This document shows, one piece after another, positions 60,052 to 60,071 of a stretch of 60,071 nucleotides of DNA. The notes under the pieces were generated by a model. It had not been told where the DNA came from and made no database searches. It saw only the letters and a list, made by a program, of their open reading frames with translations. Location: contig NZ_JAHWGU010000045.1 in assembly GCF_020873875.1 (NCBI RefSeq), forward strand, positions 1 through 60,071, read 5' to 3'. Both the position numbers and the translations under genes were made by a program. Every line of letters begins with the position of its first letter. Positions within the stretch are counted from its first letter, which is position 1. The stretch comes from Actinoplanes sp. DH11 (GTDB lineage: Bacteria > Actinomycetota > Actinomycetes > Mycobacteriales > Micromonosporaceae).

Positions 60052-60071
60052 CCGGGGTGGCGCTCCTGATC

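Overview
This window is about 60 kb of chromosome from a high-GC actinobacterium. The best fit is Micromonosporaceae, probably Actinoplanes-like. That placement rests on very high GC, the mycothiol gene mshC, a complete Pup-proteasome locus, F420-type genes, DUF397 proteins, and gene order resembling the SCO1640-1670 region of Streptomyces coelicolor as I remember it. No rRNA, tRNA, CRISPR array, insertion sequence or prophage was recognised.

Layout. (1) 1-10850: a LysR regulator, a hemerythrin-like protein and an M20 peptidase, followed by the conserved block DUF5703 / aldo-keto reductase / F420-type LLM oxidoreductase / histidine phosphatase / DUF3090 / SCO1664-family protein / mshC. (2) 10850-18190: an accessory stretch between mshC and the PAC2 (ParJ-like) gene. 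It holds a small secreted Gly/Tyr-rich protein, a two-component pair, a membrane alpha/beta-hydrolase, a GntR regulator, DUF6232, and an Scr1-like HTH gene with two DUF397 genes. (3) 18190-31340: PAC2, a membrane protein, an ArsR remnant in a repeat-rich scar, an ABC exporter, a lipoprotein peptidase, HAD, an atypical response regulator overlapping a RecB-like nuclease, a site-2 protease, TrmI and a ferredoxin. (4) 31560-40060: the Pup-proteasome locus arc, an acyltransferase, dop, pup, a broken-looking EndoVII frame, prcB, prcA and pafA. (5) 40120-53480: GGDEF protein, DUF3866, a cation-efflux (CDF) protein, pafB, pafC, tatA, tatC, a lipid kinase, HAD and helY. (6) 53735-60051: an anti-sigma/STAS pair, VOC protein, acyl-CoA ligase with TetR, an inositol-phosphatase-like enzyme and a DUF3500 lipoprotein.

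How genes work together. Pup is prepared by Dop, ligated by PafA, and its conjugates are unfolded by Arc into the PrcBA core; PafB and PafC are WYL regulators of the DNA-damage response. TatA and TatC form the twin-arginine translocase. TetR and the acyl-CoA ligase form one operon. The anti-sigma kinase and its STAS partner overlap and are probably one switch.

Most notable signals. There are three copies of a 79-89 bp palindromic element with a shared core and covarying outer arms, each in a gene-free, repeat-rich gap; two copies share a further downstream segment. Downstream of pup, an EndoVII-like frame has no start codon of its own, is open in the -1 frame through pup, and follows an A5 run. 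The LuxR-type regulator at 26116-27003 has lost its phosphoacceptor Asp. A 13-codon leader peptide overlaps the dop start. Many genes have a TANNNT box 6-8 nt before the start codon, which suggests leaderless mRNAs. Promoter, start-site and frameshift statements are inferences from sequence alone.
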